64,000 bases of DNA from Chlorokybus atmophyticus. Its lineage: Eukaryota; Streptophyta; Chlorokybophyceae; Chlorokybales; Chlorokybaceae. A program made the position numbers and the translations under genes. The notes under the pieces are model-generated. The model was not told the DNA's origin. It was given only the letters and a program-made list of their open reading frames with translations, and ran no database searches. Numbering within the stretch: the first letter of the stretch is position 1; the number at the start of each line of letters is the position of its first letter. The DNA is taken from NCBI GenBank assembly GCA_009103225.1, contig RHPI01003491.1:403292-467291 (forward strand), read 5' to 3'. This document shows, one piece after another, positions 53,107-64,000 of the stretch.

Positions 53107-54590
53107 ATGACCACCACACGGTCAAAAAGTGCCCGTGGTGATGGAGAGGACGTGGAAGCCACGGCCAAGGCGGCTAAGCTTGCCGCCAATAGGTTGGCGC
53201 GGGCTACAAGTCCGCGTCGCCACACCTTAATTGAGGAGGAGGAGAGAAGAGCGGCGAGTGAGGAGAGAAGGGTGCGCCCCCCGGTGGAGGTGGGAGAAGA
53301 GGAGGTGAACAAGGAGGGTGATGGTGACAATGACAAGGACGAGGATGATGAGGACCCGCCCGTCGTCACTAACAAGCGTGAAGGGAGGCCAGCCCGCTCT
53401 CCGACGCTTCCACCCCGTCCATGACACCCACGGAGGCCATGGCGAGGAGTTGGAGGCGAAAAACATGCGCCTTAAGCGTGGGAAGGCGCCCGCCATCCCT
53501 CATGATGAGCCCGTTGACGAGCCCAACCACCCGCCACTCATGAGCATCTTTCGCCGCGACACAGGTGACTCCACTACACCCAATGCTCGTGCGGAGGCAT
53601 TGGCCATTCCCTTTAGCGATCCCGCGGTCCCTTGGAAGAAGAACATGATAAAGCGAGCTCGGCAACACATCGATGTGGCGGCTTACATTGCCTCGGCGGC
53701 GGCCTCCTTCGATCGGGTGCCCTCTCACCTCGCCGAGGATCCCCACTTCGGCAAAGGCCGCAAAGAAAACATGAAAGGTGGGCTCATTTTTGGTTGAGCA
53801 TGGCCATTTGCCTGAGCACACATGTAGGACGCGCATGAGGGTGCGGACTTTACTCAAGCAAACATGCACATGCGTGCATCATCGGCCTTATGAAGGTGCG
53901 GGCTTGTTATCTACGTAGAGGCATCTACATGAATACATTGTTCCGCATCCCTCCTCCCCCCATGTTCAGTAAGGGGGGGAGGGCCCGCACCTAACACCCT
54001 TGCATGTCCACCTCTGTATTCACATTATGACTATTCATAGCAAGGTAAAAGGCACAACAGGTTTGCAATTACACTTGCATGTGGGAGATGGTGATGTCAA
54101 TGCGGGTGCGCCTGGCGTTAAACCCAATGGCTCTAAGCCTATGCACGAATGCCCGCAACCAGTGTTGCTCACATGTGCTCTGTGCACCAGCATTGGACGA
54201 GGTGTGCACGCAGTTCCACCATATGGAAGTGGCCAACAAGCAGTAGTTGGAAAATGGTGGAGGAGCTTATGAGAGACCCTCTAGCTACGGACGATGCAGA
54301 GGCAAAGCGCCTTAAGAAGGCAATTAAGGAGGCGGCTGCGGCGCAGCCCAAGCCCAAGGCAAAGGCGGCCTACACTCCCAACAAGGGGCGGGGTCAGTAC
54401 CCCCCCACCCGCTACTCTAGATTTTATGCATCTGGCGCGGGGCATACTAGTTACAAGACCGCTCCTGTGCAGTCTTAGGCCGCATCTATGGGGGGCCAGC
54501 GTGATGCCCGCACCTGTGACAACTATGGGGAGACGGGGCACTTGCGTGCCTATTGCCATAAGCCCTCAGCAGGCCGTGGCGGCCACTAGT
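53107..54590 (+). pseudogene. Y2 Gag, two exons
   Basis: ATG at 53107 begins MTTTRSKSARGDGEDVE; the frame is shifted near 53400 and later contains stops. Exon 1 ends at 53777 (KENMK) and exon 2 starts at 54191 (ALDEVCTQFHHMEVANKQ) across a 413-nt intron at the same codon as Y1. The knuckle in exon 2 reads CDNYGETGHLRAYC, with one Cys replaced by Tyr. Same role as the Y1 Gag, inactive. Confidence 0.75.
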
Positions 54591-54999
54591 TTGGTAGCGC
54601 AGCTCTATAGCTGTTGTGACAGCATAATAGCTGTACACTTGCACTGTTGATGCTATAGCCCGGTGGGGCACTGTTTTGTGTTCGCAACCGCTGTTTTAGT
54701 AGATTGAATTGCGAGCTGAGTGAATGAAAGTGTCGGAATTGTGATCCACTACTGCAAAAATTGCTATCTTGCTTGTAACTTTTGCTGGGGGTCTCTGAAC
54801 ACCCCCGAATGGACCGACATGTTATGACTATTACAATGAGGCGGATAACGTTGTGCCGAGCAAAACAAGACCCAATGCGGACACTGTTTGCACAAATGGT
54901 GGCCATTTTACGCTTATCATGCCATTAAGGCTCTGGCTAAACTCCGTTGTTGAGATCACTTCGTAGTCGTGTGCAGTATTCTACACTAGCACAGAGGAG

Positions 55000-55638
55000 G
55001 ACCTTGTTCACGACTGGATCAAGCACCATGAGTTTGCTCGCGTCCCTGCCAACCGCACCGTTGAAGGGCCTTACATGCGTCATCGACTGCATGATGCCCT
55101 GCCAGCATGGCGTGAATTTTGTGAATCTACTATGGTGCTCTCATGGGTGGAGTACGGGTACAAGCTACCATGGGCGGCTGACCCACCCCCCGAATGGGCA
55201 TTCACTAAGCATAAGGGTGTGCATGAGTTTGCGGACTTCACTGTAGCTGCCATTGCCAACCTAGTGCATAGTGGGGCCGCACAAGAGTGTGTGACACCCC
55301 CCGGCGTGGTGAGCCCACTCAATGTGGTCGATGGTGGTCGCAAGTTGCGCCTCATCATGGACTTGCGCTATGTCAACTCCTATATGGTGAACACGCCGTT
55401 TAAGTATGAGGATGTACGCAGGATCCCGGACTTGCTGCAACCTGAGGACTGGTTGTTCTCTACGGACTTGAAGTCCGGCTATCATCATGTGGACATCCAC
55501 CCCGCCTTTTGGGGCTACTTGGGGTTCTCAATTGCGAGCAAAGTATTTAACTTTTGCTCATTGCCATTTGGGTTGGGCACGGCTTGCTTCGTGTTCACAA
55601 AGATTATGAAGCAATTGGTGCGCCGTTGGCGTGGTCAG
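55000..55638 (+). pseudogene. Y2 reverse transcriptase, N-terminal part
   Basis: Encodes LHDALPAWREFCESTMVLSW, KLRLIMDLRYVNSYM, FSTDLKSGYHHVDIHP and CSLPFGLGTACFVFTK, nearly matching Y1. It ends at QLVRRWRGQ, where the inverted block begins. The catalytic box that follows in Y1 is absent (about 130 bp missing). Confidence 0.85.
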
Positions 55639-55639
55639 G

Positions 55640-57360
55640 TCAACATACCGCATCATACCCGCAAGTCTCAGCAGCACCGTCACCGTTTGCAACCTGACCA
55701 CCAAGTCCCACCCGTCGCGAGCAAAGTGCGAGACCATGGCTCGCAAGAGCTCGGGTGTGTAGGCGCCCTTCTTCTGTGTGTTGCAAGGGCAGCAGCCAAG
55801 CAGCGGCCTCACGAACCACCGCAACGAGTGCATGCGCAGTGGGAGAGGTCTGGGCTGCATGGCATGCGCAGCATGTATGGCCAAAGAGGCATGTTTCACA
55901 GGTGCCGGGGTGGTTAAATCCACCATCATCTTGGTCAAGAACAGGGCCACTATGCCAGGGTCTGCTGCCAGGGCAGCCCAACCACGAGGCGTGCAGAACT
56001 CCACAAAGCGACGCCAGTAGCCCTCATGGCCCCGCAGGGTGCTAGTAGCACGTGACGCTGCTGCCACTTCTGGGTATAAGGTGTGCATGCGCTAAATCTC
56101 GTAGTCTCCGGGGACGTTGGGCATGAGCGACTGTAAGCTTCGCTTAATAGCAGCTGCACACATCACGTGTCAATGGCCAGGATGCAAGTCAACCCGCAAT
56201 GCCCACATATGACTGTTGGGCAAGCCCCCGTGAAGTTCTGTGACTTGCGGGCTAGGCGACAAGCAGGCTGGGCCTCCGGGCAGGCTCACAACGTCTGTGA
56301 CAAATGGTGCCCACACGCCACCCGGGCGGTGCATGGGCCTTTAAATTTGGGTTGTCCATTCAGGTACAATAAGGCACATGCGAGCCTTGCATTCGCGGGC
56401 ATGACGCAGAACAGTGCCAACCTGGTGTGAGGGATGGCACCAGTAGTTGCAACCACTCCAGTCACGGTGAAAGACATCGCCGGATGAGCCCGAACATGGC
56501 AACACCGAGTTGAAGGCCACACACACGGTATTGGCATCCGTGGCGAAGCGGTTTGCATCAAAGGGGCCTCACTTGCGAGCGAGCAAGCGAACCCATGGGG
56601 TTTGCAAGGTCCAAGCGTTCTAATTCGGTGCTTTTGGAGAGCGCGTCCGCCTCCTCATCGAGTTCACGTGGTAACCACTCCACATGCAAGCAGATGCAAT
56701 GCCGGTGGCAATGTAAGAAAATACGGCATGCCACTTGCTGCAAGTGTCCGGCCTCACTGCCCCCTTTGCGCATAGTGCAGTACACATTGCGGGCATCGCC
56801 ATAGCACAGCACCGTGCGTCCATGTAGCTCCTCCTCGTCAGTGAGCAGGGCACGCTCAAGTCCCGATAACTCGCGATGTGTTGATGAAGTCAAGCACTCA
56901 TCAGGTGCGAATGTGCCCTTCGCCACGGAGGTAGCTGTGCCATGGCGCACTAGTCCCCAACCAGTGCCGCTAGCATCCACAAATTGCACTATGTCCGGCT
57001 GCATGGTAGGCCAAATGGGTGCCATGTTAAGCTCCTCAAAGTGGTCTCTTAGCCACGATAACTCCGTGATCTCAGGTTGACGTAGCACCATGTGAGAGCT
57101 CCATGAGCGGCGGGTCTCAATTAAGCGGCGTGTATGCCAAGTCATGAGTTTGACGGCAGGGCTCTACACCATGAACATGGATTGCAATTTGCCACAGATG
57201 CGGGCCAGCAACTTCACTGGCACATGGCGCCTATCACCAAATGCACGTTGCAAGTCTCAAAGCAAACCATCGAGTTTCTCGACGGGGACACAAACAGTGC
57301 CAGCATGTGTATCCCACATAAAGCCGAGGAAGATGATGACTCTGCTCAGCACAATCACCG
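55640..57360 (-). pseudogene. Y2 inverted block: RT middle, RNase H, methyltransferase, recombinase N-part
   Basis: On the minus strand from 57360 downward: RT thumb-side codons matching Y1 from about 45690 (FLGFMWDTHAG), then RNase H (VQFVDASGTGWGLV, CYGDARNVYCTM, EEADALSK, 57145-56640) and the methyltransferase-like region (56570-56330). The recombinase N-part follows (LYPEVAAASRATSTLRGHEGYW to LAGMMRYVDL, 56085-55640). Element order is preserved inside the block but its orientation is reversed relative to both flanks. Several stops. Confidence 0.85.
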
Positions 57361-57800
57361 CGCAGGACGTTTTTCGCCCAGGCCGTATGGATCTCGTCAT
57401 CCCGCGCAGCAAAACCGGTCAACACGGTGTGGGCGCCACAGTGCACATAGCTGCTGTGGGCGGTGACTTATGCCCGGTAATGCACACCGAGAAATTGTTA
57501 TTTGCCTCGGGATATTGGCACTCGGCAAGTTGCTGCGCTCCATCATCCGAGCGGGGGGAACGTGCGTCATACGCAACACTGTGGTGCCATACGGCACTAT
57601 CCTTGGTTGGGAGAAGGTAGCCATTAAGGCGGCAGGGGAGGACCCCACGCGTTTTGGCACACACTCTGCTCGTTCAGGAGCTGCGACCCAAACCGTGAAG
57701 GCTAGTGTGCCCCAACACCTGTGGTAGCAGTTTGGGCATTGAAAGTCTGCCACTGCAGCTGAGGGCTATGTGCGCGCAGCGTTGCCTGAGTTGCACACAC
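57361..57800 (+). pseudogene. Y2 tyrosine recombinase, C-terminal catalytic part
   Basis: RMDLVIPRSKTGQHGVGATVH, then THSARSGAATQ (catalytic H-x-x-R, about 57658-57690), a stop, and AEGYVRAALPELHTLT (nucleophile Tyr, about 57760). It continues the recombinase that ends, inverted, at 55640. This is the only copy in the window with the H-x-x-R and Tyr boxes both readable. Confidence 0.8.
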
Positions 57801-57908
57801 TGACGAGGAGCCTCATCTTGGGTGGTACGTGCTCTCACTTTTTGTATCCATCTATCGACCCATAGCGACCCCCCAGCATGAGCTGTGTGTCGCATATAAC
57901 TCGTGTGT

Positions 57909-58425
57909 GAGTTATATGAGTTCATGACACTCTTGTGCCCCTAGTGCCTTGGGCACTTGGGGGCACAAGCACTCGCCAGATGTGAGTTGTGCGTCACAAG
58001 CTCCTGATCTAGTCGCTTAAGATACTAGCGCGGCGGCGCCATCCTTGGCAAGGGTGGCGAGTGTGGTATATTTTTCAGGTGTACAGGCTTCTCAAGCTTC
58101 AACCTCGGCGTCGGCAGCAGTGGCGCCATCAGCGAGTCGAAGACCGAAGAAGCGCGTGACTTTCGCACCTGGCGTGAAGAAGTAGTTCCCGTAGTTGTAG
58201 CCTAGCGCCCTAGTGCAGACTTGTGTATAGATCAGCCTATATCTGTACACTTGTACATTTGTATTGTAATGCACTTGGGTGCTGGGCATAGCCACCGTGC
58301 TATCGACCCATAGCGACCCCTCAGCATGAACTATGTGTCGCATATAACTCGTGTGTGAGTTTGTAACCACCGTGCTATCAACCCATGGGCATGAGCTATG
58401 TGTCACATATAACTCGTGTGTGAGT
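57909..58425 (+). mobile_element. mini-Y copy 3, head-to-tail with Y2, plus extra terminal repeat
   Basis: Starts GAGTTATATGAGTTCATG within the last bases of Y2 (sharing GAGTT), lacks most of the first hairpin, and then matches mini-Y copy 1 to its end at 58361. About 60 bp of the terminal sequence is repeated once more (58362-58425). The minus-strand frame in its private middle is open, as in copy 1. Confidence 0.75.
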
Positions 58426-59850
58426 TTGTTAAAAAGCTTCTGAAGCTAGCTATGTGGAGCAACTTGAAGCGCAAGTTATGGTTGCGTGTGCTAAATGTAG
58501 TAGCTTTTAGAGTAGAAGCATGTGTAGCTGGCGGGTGTAAAACCCGTGGACATGATGGCAATAGGTGGTCTTGTATGGTCTGCTGACGCTGGTGTTGTGG
58601 CGCGCACTTGTGCATGTGTATGCTTATCATTGTCCATCTCAACGCGCTTAACCCAAAAAGCAGTCTTGTGTTCGGCCTGCTCTCTTATTTTGATTAAATG
58701 GAAACCAGCGAGCAAATTGATGATGGTGAAGACTTTGGCGTCAGCGACGTTATAAACGTTATAAAGATGTCTTCCACAATAGGCACCGAGTACCTAATCA
58801 ATTGAGTGGCTGCATTATCGAGTCCAAAGTCCACACACATGCGCATCTGTGTCTAGTTGCCCTAAAAGTCCTTCTTTCGGGGCATGATTACAGCAAACTC
58901 TTCAATCAACTCAGCTTTCAACAGCTCATCACCCTTCTGCTTCATTGCGTCTTTCTCCACTTGATTGCATGGTATTGTCTTTTTAACATGGGTTCTTCCA
59001 TGTTGCAGCGGCCTAGCTCTTGCAAGTTGAAAGCGAAGGCTTTTCGGTGTCTTTTAAGTTATGCCAGCAGTGTTTCGTTTTCTTGTGCTATGACCTTGCT
59101 TTTGTAGTCCCATGTGTGTGTAGTTTCATCCACACTCTTCTGTGGCAGCCAACATATGTGGCTGGTCACATGAAGTTGACACCCCTTCAGCACCTTGACC
59201 GTGGTCTGGCCGTCTCCACCCCCTCAGCATGTGACTCAAGCTCCGACTGTCAGGTTGCTTGGCTGAGACTAGTGTGCGCGCTTCTTCTGCCACTTTTGGG
59301 GCAGCCGACGACACCGTTAGTAATCCATATCAAGCTACTACAAACTTGAGCGTGGCCGAGCAGCTTTTTTCGCTGCTGTTTTGTTACGCCAGAAGCCTTT
59401 GTAACATCTGGCAAAAAACCCATGACTTTCTCTCTCTCATCGGCAGTGGGTTCCTTCTCCTAACCCGTCTTGTTGTTGTAGATGCCAAGCCCATTGTTGA
59501 GAAGCATAACTGGCAGGGTAAGTAACTAAAATGGGCAATGTCCTCTATGGCTCTCCCACTCCCACACATTAGCAGGGTGTTGTGCTGGCCTATGCATTGT
59601 TAAAACCGGTTGTGGGTCTCGCCCCTCCTCCAGCATGTCACTAACCAATAGTTGACCTGCTCTTTCATATTCTTGCTATACTTGTTTGCGCAGCTCGGTA
59701 GGTGCCAAGTTGGTCAACAACATTCTCAACCGATGTGCGCGCGATTCGCATTGTGCTGCACCTAACTCAACTATACATCCCAACACCGACATCATAATCT
59801 GATTGTCACGGTGGATATGATCACACAATCATATGTAGGTATGTTTTCAC
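58426..59850 (-). pseudogene. G3 Gypsy relic: RT N-terminal part and upstream region
   Basis: On the minus strand: EKDAMKQKGDELLKAELIEEF (about 58900-58960), AVIMPRKKDF, MRMCVDFGLDNAATQLIRYSVP, VEDIF and INLLAGFHLIKIREQAEHKTAFW (about 58680-58750), which are the fingers and palm of Gypsy RT. Decayed codons further upstream, to about 59800, may be gag. Stops throughout. The RT catalytic box and RNase H are missing. Taken with 51625-52868, this is one chromovirus interrupted by Y2 and mini-Y. Confidence 0.7.
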
Positions 59851-59899
59851 TTAATTAAGTAGCGGGGGTATTCTTTTGTGTTGCTCGCAACATCTGTAG

Positions 59900-60556
59900 T
59901 GTAACAGCTTGGACCTTTTTCCATAATTTACTAAATGTACAGTATGCATTTTGCCTTTTGTGTGGCTTTATCAAGGCTTTATGAAGGGCTTTTACAAGCC
60001 GTATGGGCGGTGCTCTGCTGCCGCACGTGACTTCGCCTGCGACCAGCCCGGCAGCTGCCTGCATACGACGTGACCTAGTAAGGCAGCGGTAACGCAGCTG
60101 ACCAGACTGCACGGTACCTGCCATGTGACGCGGACATAGTCAGTCTACCGCTGCGCAGTACCTTGTGACGCGGACTGCCTAGTCAGCTGCCGCGTGAAAT
60201 GTACTCCGGCGCGGGGTAGCAGTCTGCACTTATACAGGTCTTTTGGATTTGGTAAATCATCGACAAAAAGGCCTGATTCATAAGCTGCTTGGTTGTTGTG
60301 CTTGTATATATAGAAACTCTGTATACTACAACCAACTCTTGTTTTCTGCTCTTTGCTGTGAGTATGCTGGTGTATGCTTGAGAGAGGCGTGATCCAAGGC
60401 ACACTGCTTCGTTCTTGCATGGCGTGGGAAGTAGTAGTGTTTGCGTGCGTGTGCGTGCGCGGGAGAAGACAAGGTTCCGGTGTGAAGACTGTGCTCAGCT
60501 GCACACATGTGTTGTATGACTTGTGTGCTGTGTATGTGACCACGAGCATCGTTACA
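59900..60556 (+). repeat. G4 Gypsy 5' LTR
   Basis: Begins TGTAACAG and ends CGTTACA, a typical short inverted pair, and is followed at once by a primer-binding site. A TATA-like TGTATATATAGAAAC at 60302-60316 is suitably placed for an LTR promoter. No 3' LTR is in the window, so the left edge is inferred from the terminal motif. Confidence 0.65.
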
Positions 60557-60571
60557 GTGGTATCGGAGCCC
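60557..60571 (+). other. G4 primer-binding site, tRNA-Met 3' end
   Basis: GTGGTATCGGAGCCC is one base from TGGTATCAGAGCC, the common plant-type site complementary to the 3' end of initiator tRNA-Met. Confidence 0.75.
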
Positions 60572-60653
60572 TTGGAAGGGTGGAGTTTCTTGCTTTATAA
60601 GGATATTAACTATATCTTTGGTGTGAGGTATACTTCTGTTTACGGACGCTACC

Positions 60654-62200
60654 ATGGATGATGTACATGTCGTGGAGCTTCAGCAAGTGCTGGTCGCTGC
60701 TTATAAAAAGCTGCAACGTGTTCAAGCATCTGCTCAAGCTCTATCGGCACAATTTCAAGAAGTCTTGGCGCAAGTGCGCGCGGCTACGCCTATTGCTGTA
60801 CCTGTGGCTCTTCCACCAGCCTCTCGTCACGTGAAAGTGCCAAAACCAAAGCCATTTAAGGGCCAGAGGGATGGTGACTGCGTCGAGGAGTGGGTGTTTG
60901 CTGTCTCTTCATGGTTGAAGCTCACCGAGGTACCCGTACATCTCCATGTCGATGTGGCTGCTACTTTTTTAAAGGGAGCTGCACTTGTGTGGTGGCGTTA
61001 TCGTTGTGCTCGTGTGGAAGCTGGTCTCGAGGTCCCCTTTATCACCGTGGCTAAGCTGGCCGTTGAAGGTGAAGAAACAGTTCGTATCGGTGCAAAGCAT
61101 GAAGACGGCACGCGATCAGCTCTGTACACTTGTGCAAACGTAATCCATGATGGCCTACACATCCGCGTTTCAGTGTCTTGTGCTCTCCATACCCAACATG
61201 ACTGAGGAGGAGCAGTTGGACCGCTATACGCGCGAGTTGAAGACTCTTTGTCGCAAGGAAGTTGAGCTTCGTGACGCCAAGTCTCTTGCGGAGGCCATTC
61301 GCGTCGCCGAGCGTACGCACGTGTTTTACTTCAAGGGTACTGCATAAGACACTGATCGTGGGCGTTTCTATAAATTCCAGGGAGGTTTATATCGCTCGTA
61401 CACATCTTTTGGAACTGGTTCGGCAGCTGCAACAGCTGCGGGGGGTGGCTCGGGACCTACACCAATGGAGTTGGGTGTTCTCCATGCTTCAAAGAGGGGT
61501 GTGAAGGGTCGGGAAGATGCCAAGGCAGTTCGGAAGTGTTGGGAGTGCTCTTCTACTAGAAATATGCGCTCCAACTGCCCCATCTTCAAGACAAAGTCGG
61601 CTGCACGTGCACGCAATGCGCGCGGCGGTGGACGTGTGAATACGGTGGAGGTGGAGATGTTACAGTCGGGAAACGGCTCACCTCAGTAGCTAAGGAGGCT
61701 GCTGCTGAGGTTGAGATGGAGCCTCTTTCTGATGTTGACAGTTCAAAGCCTTTCGTGGATACGTCGGTGACTGTTGGCGGCATGTATACGTGCGCAACGG
61801 CGACGCGAGACGGTGTGGTTCGTGTGCCCGATGAGGCGAGGCAGCTGCTGACCGTCACGGCCATGATTCGCGAGGGTGATGGGCCTTGGGTGGAGTGCAA
61901 AAGTGCTGGTGGATAGCGGCACGAACAGCAACTTCATGAATCGAGAGGTTGCGCGTCGACACAAGTGGCTTTCGCGGGCGAAGCTCCGTAACTCTCGCGG
62001 ACGGCCGTGCGCCAACCGGAGCTGCGAAGCTGAGCAAAGAGCTTGAAGTCCACGTGGGGATGATAAAAGGATAGCCTACGGTTTTGCTGCCTCAAGCCCG
62101 GCTACGGCTTTGATGGCATTTTGGGGTTACCTTGGCTTTGGACACATATCCCCGCCATTAATTGGAGGAAGTGCCTAATTGCTGCCCCGGAAGGTGGTGG
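60654..62200 (+). pseudogene. G4 Gypsy Gag and protease
   Basis: ATG at 60654 begins MDDVHVVELQQVLVAAYKKL (coiled-coil-like). Then come VPKPKPFKGQRDGDCVEEW, FLKGAALVWWRY (retrotransposon gag core) and, after a frameshift near 61140, DRYTRELKTLCRKEVELRDA. A knuckle-like CWECSSTRNMRSNC (about 61540) follows. In a shifted frame comes protease KVLVDSGTNSNFMNREVA (about 61898-61950) and GILGLPWLWTHIPAINW (62118-62165), the conserved protease C-terminal block. At least three shifts or stops; inactive. G2 gag sequence starts soon after, so G4 is interrupted or truncated at about 62200. Confidence 0.75.
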
Positions 62201-62239
62201 TATGGCTATGACTTGCTTGGGTGCTTCTTCCCGTGGTGA

Positions 62240-64000
62240 GTGTTTAGTTCAAAAGCGTGTATGTCACAGCCCACTCGACCACAAAAGACTTGGTGCTTTT
62301 ATCCCAACAATCAAGCGGCCATCTTCGACTGGCTTGTGAAGTTGCGACACTATGTCAACTCCCTTCACATTTCTGAGGAGGGGAAATTGCGTGTAGCTGA
62401 GTTGCTGATCCCAAACGATGCTCTGGCAGAGTGGTACCGCCGTAAGCAACGGGATACAAACCTCGGGCGGGAAGTAAATCAGTTGTGCTTTTTCATGGAG
62501 CAGCACTATGGTGGTGCAGATCCTGCCCAGGTTGCTCGCAACTAGCTGCACAACCTGCGTCAGAACGGGCGTCCGGTTCAGCAGTATATCCAGGATTTTT
62601 AGTCGTTTATCAGCAAGATCAATGCTGGCAAACTACCTATCAGTGATGCTGATCAGCTGGATATGTTCAGGTGTGGCTTGGACACAGATCTCGTGCAGCA
62701 TGTGGCCGTCAACCTCGCGAGTTTGCAAGAGTGGGCCTCGACGGATTTACCAATGCTGATGCAGATGGTTGCTGCTGTGGACAGTGTAAAGCGCTCTCAC
62801 GCCAACATGCAAACCACGGCAAAAGAGGCAGCCCCGGTTTCAGCTGCAAAGCGCCCGGCCACTGACAACAAACCTTTTGTGAAAAAGGCGAAACCATCTC
62901 ATCCTGCTAGCCCCTACAACGCGGCCAAAGCCATCATCACTTGCAGTTTCTGCAAGAAGACAGGTCATGGGGAGGCTAAGTGCTATGCAAAACAGAATGC
63001 ACAGAAGGCCAAGCAGCAGAGAGACAAGAAATAGGAATTGTCCGTGGTTGGTAGCTTAGTCGAGCAACACGACTTTAAAAACTCTGTGCTTCTTGATAAA
63101 GTTTCCTCTCTTTGTGATGTATCAGATGTATGGACTGATATGAGCACACCACCTGTCTTGAGAAATGCAAACGGTTGTATTTTAATCAATGTTCCATTCT
63201 CTGAATTAGTAACCGCTGTTAAGCACTTACACGAGTTGCAATTACAACATGCTGTCACTGCATGTGTAGTTATCCCTCAATATCATGGCCCGTGGTCGCG
63301 ATTGTTGAAAGGGGAGAAGTAATTATGCAACTCTCACGCAAAGATACAGGAGCTTCACCATTGCAAGTGATCTTTATCAAGTCTGCTACCAATCACGGCA
63401 CTCCGACACTAGCTACATTTGATGGTCACTAAGTGCCACTCAAATGGAGATTTGAGAGTCAACTTATGGGTACACCATGTACAGCATTGATTGATACTGG
63501 TGCAAACCATAACTTTGTTGAACATGCTTAGGTGAAACGTAATAACATTCCTTTCACACCAATCACGTCATATGTACGTGCTGCTGGTTCCACTTTCAAT
63601 GCAATGGGAGAGGTAAGGGCGTTTTGTTATTAATGGCTATATATCCCGACCAGCCTTCATCGTGGTGGATATTGGTATCCCCGGGGTGGATGTTGTTTTA
63701 GGGGAACAATGGCACACTGAAGCAGGTTTACAATTAGACTCTCGAGCCAATACGTGCACCCTTCGTAAAGAGAAACGTAGGATGACTTTAACAGCATCTG
63801 TACTCGCACGTATACCACGCGATAATGTTCCGCTCCTCTCTGCTATGCAATTGAAACGTTGCATGCGTAAATGTGAGGAAGTATACTTACTGCACTTACG
63901 ACAGGTGGAAACATCTGCTGAACAGGCTATCAGTGACCCTGTGGTGCAGTCACTTACGGAACAATACGCAGATGTATTTCAGGATGAACTCCCAGAGTTG
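62240..64000 (+). pseudogene. G2 Gypsy: Gag, protease and start of RT, runs off window
   Basis: Gag: AIFDWLVKLRHYVNSLHIS, ALAEWYRRKQRD, FMEQHYGGADPAQVARN then a stop, INAGKLPISDADQLDMF, and CCHC knuckle CSFCKKTGHGEAKC before the stop at 63032-63034. After a spacer, protease LMGTPCTALIDTGANHNFVEHA (about 63470-63530, split by stops) and LRQVETSAEQAI, LTEQYADVFQDELPEL at the window end, the usual lead into Gypsy RT. It is the longest copy of the G2 family seen here and the reference for the fragments at 13.9 and 39.2 kb. Two in-frame stops in gag show it is inactive. Confidence 0.8.

Larger units (their letters stand above)
52869..57913 (+). mobile_element. Y2: DIRS-like element with internal inversion
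   Basis: Same family as Y1, inserted in G3. The 5' hairpins are at 52878-52980, the spliced gag follows, and RT is on the plus strand to about 55635. Then a ~1.7-kb block (about 55640-57360) carries the RT-middle, RNase H, methyltransferase and recombinase N-part on the minus strand. The recombinase C-part and terminal repeat are on plus again. The 3' end runs straight into mini-Y copy 3. Confidence 0.85.

Noticed and set aside
1-64000. tRNA or rRNA genes
   Set aside because: No cloverleaf or rRNA-like sequence noticed. The GGGCCCATAACC matches are isolated 12-mers next to LTRs and are primer sites, not tRNA genes.

Overview
The window is eukaryotic nuclear DNA. The genes are intron-dense with GT-AG introns (15 exons in one gene, 13 in another), and the rest is dominated by LTR and tyrosine-recombinase retrotransposons. 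A green-lineage or other algal protist fits best: there is a mitochondrial-type SHMT with an Ala/Ser/Arg-rich leader, a TGTAA motif just past the ARP2 stop, and a transposon repertoire (Copia, Gypsy, DIRS-like) like that of green algae. The species cannot be named from sequence alone.

Region 1 (1-10.6 kb) is the host gene island: a possible partial gene at the left edge, an F-box-like gene (minus, with an in-frame UGA), ARP2 (minus, 15 exons, complete), a 350-bp divergent promoter, and mitochondrial serine hydroxymethyltransferase (plus, 13 exons, complete).

Region 2 (10.6-14.4 kb) is transitional: a decayed copy of a Gypsy leader, a (TA)n tract around a 457-base assembly gap, and a gag relic.

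Region 3 (about 14.4-39.2 kb) is one very large Ty3/Gypsy element (called G1 here) read on the minus strand. Three nearly identical 4.9-kb Ty1/Copia elements split it: Cop-A and Cop-B on minus, Cop-C on plus. With the insertions set aside, G1 encodes Gag with two zinc knuckles and a long unassigned module, an aspartic protease, a C5 cytosine DNA methyltransferase, RT/RNase H, an integrase and a C-terminal PHD finger. This is the most interesting object in the window. The present copy is inactivated by stops and frameshifts as well as by the insertions.

Region 4 (39.2-64 kb) is a nest of older elements. It holds fragments of a second Gypsy family (G2), a decayed Copia (Cop-D) split by a DIRS-like element (Y1), a second DIRS-like element (Y2) with an internal inversion, a DIRS remnant (Y3), and three copies of a ~0.5-kb non-autonomous derivative (mini-Y). 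It also holds a chromodomain Gypsy (G3) split by Y2, and the 5' part of a fourth Gypsy (G4) with a recognisable LTR and primer-binding site. Element names are local labels. Exon borders were read by eye from splice sites and reading-frame continuity.
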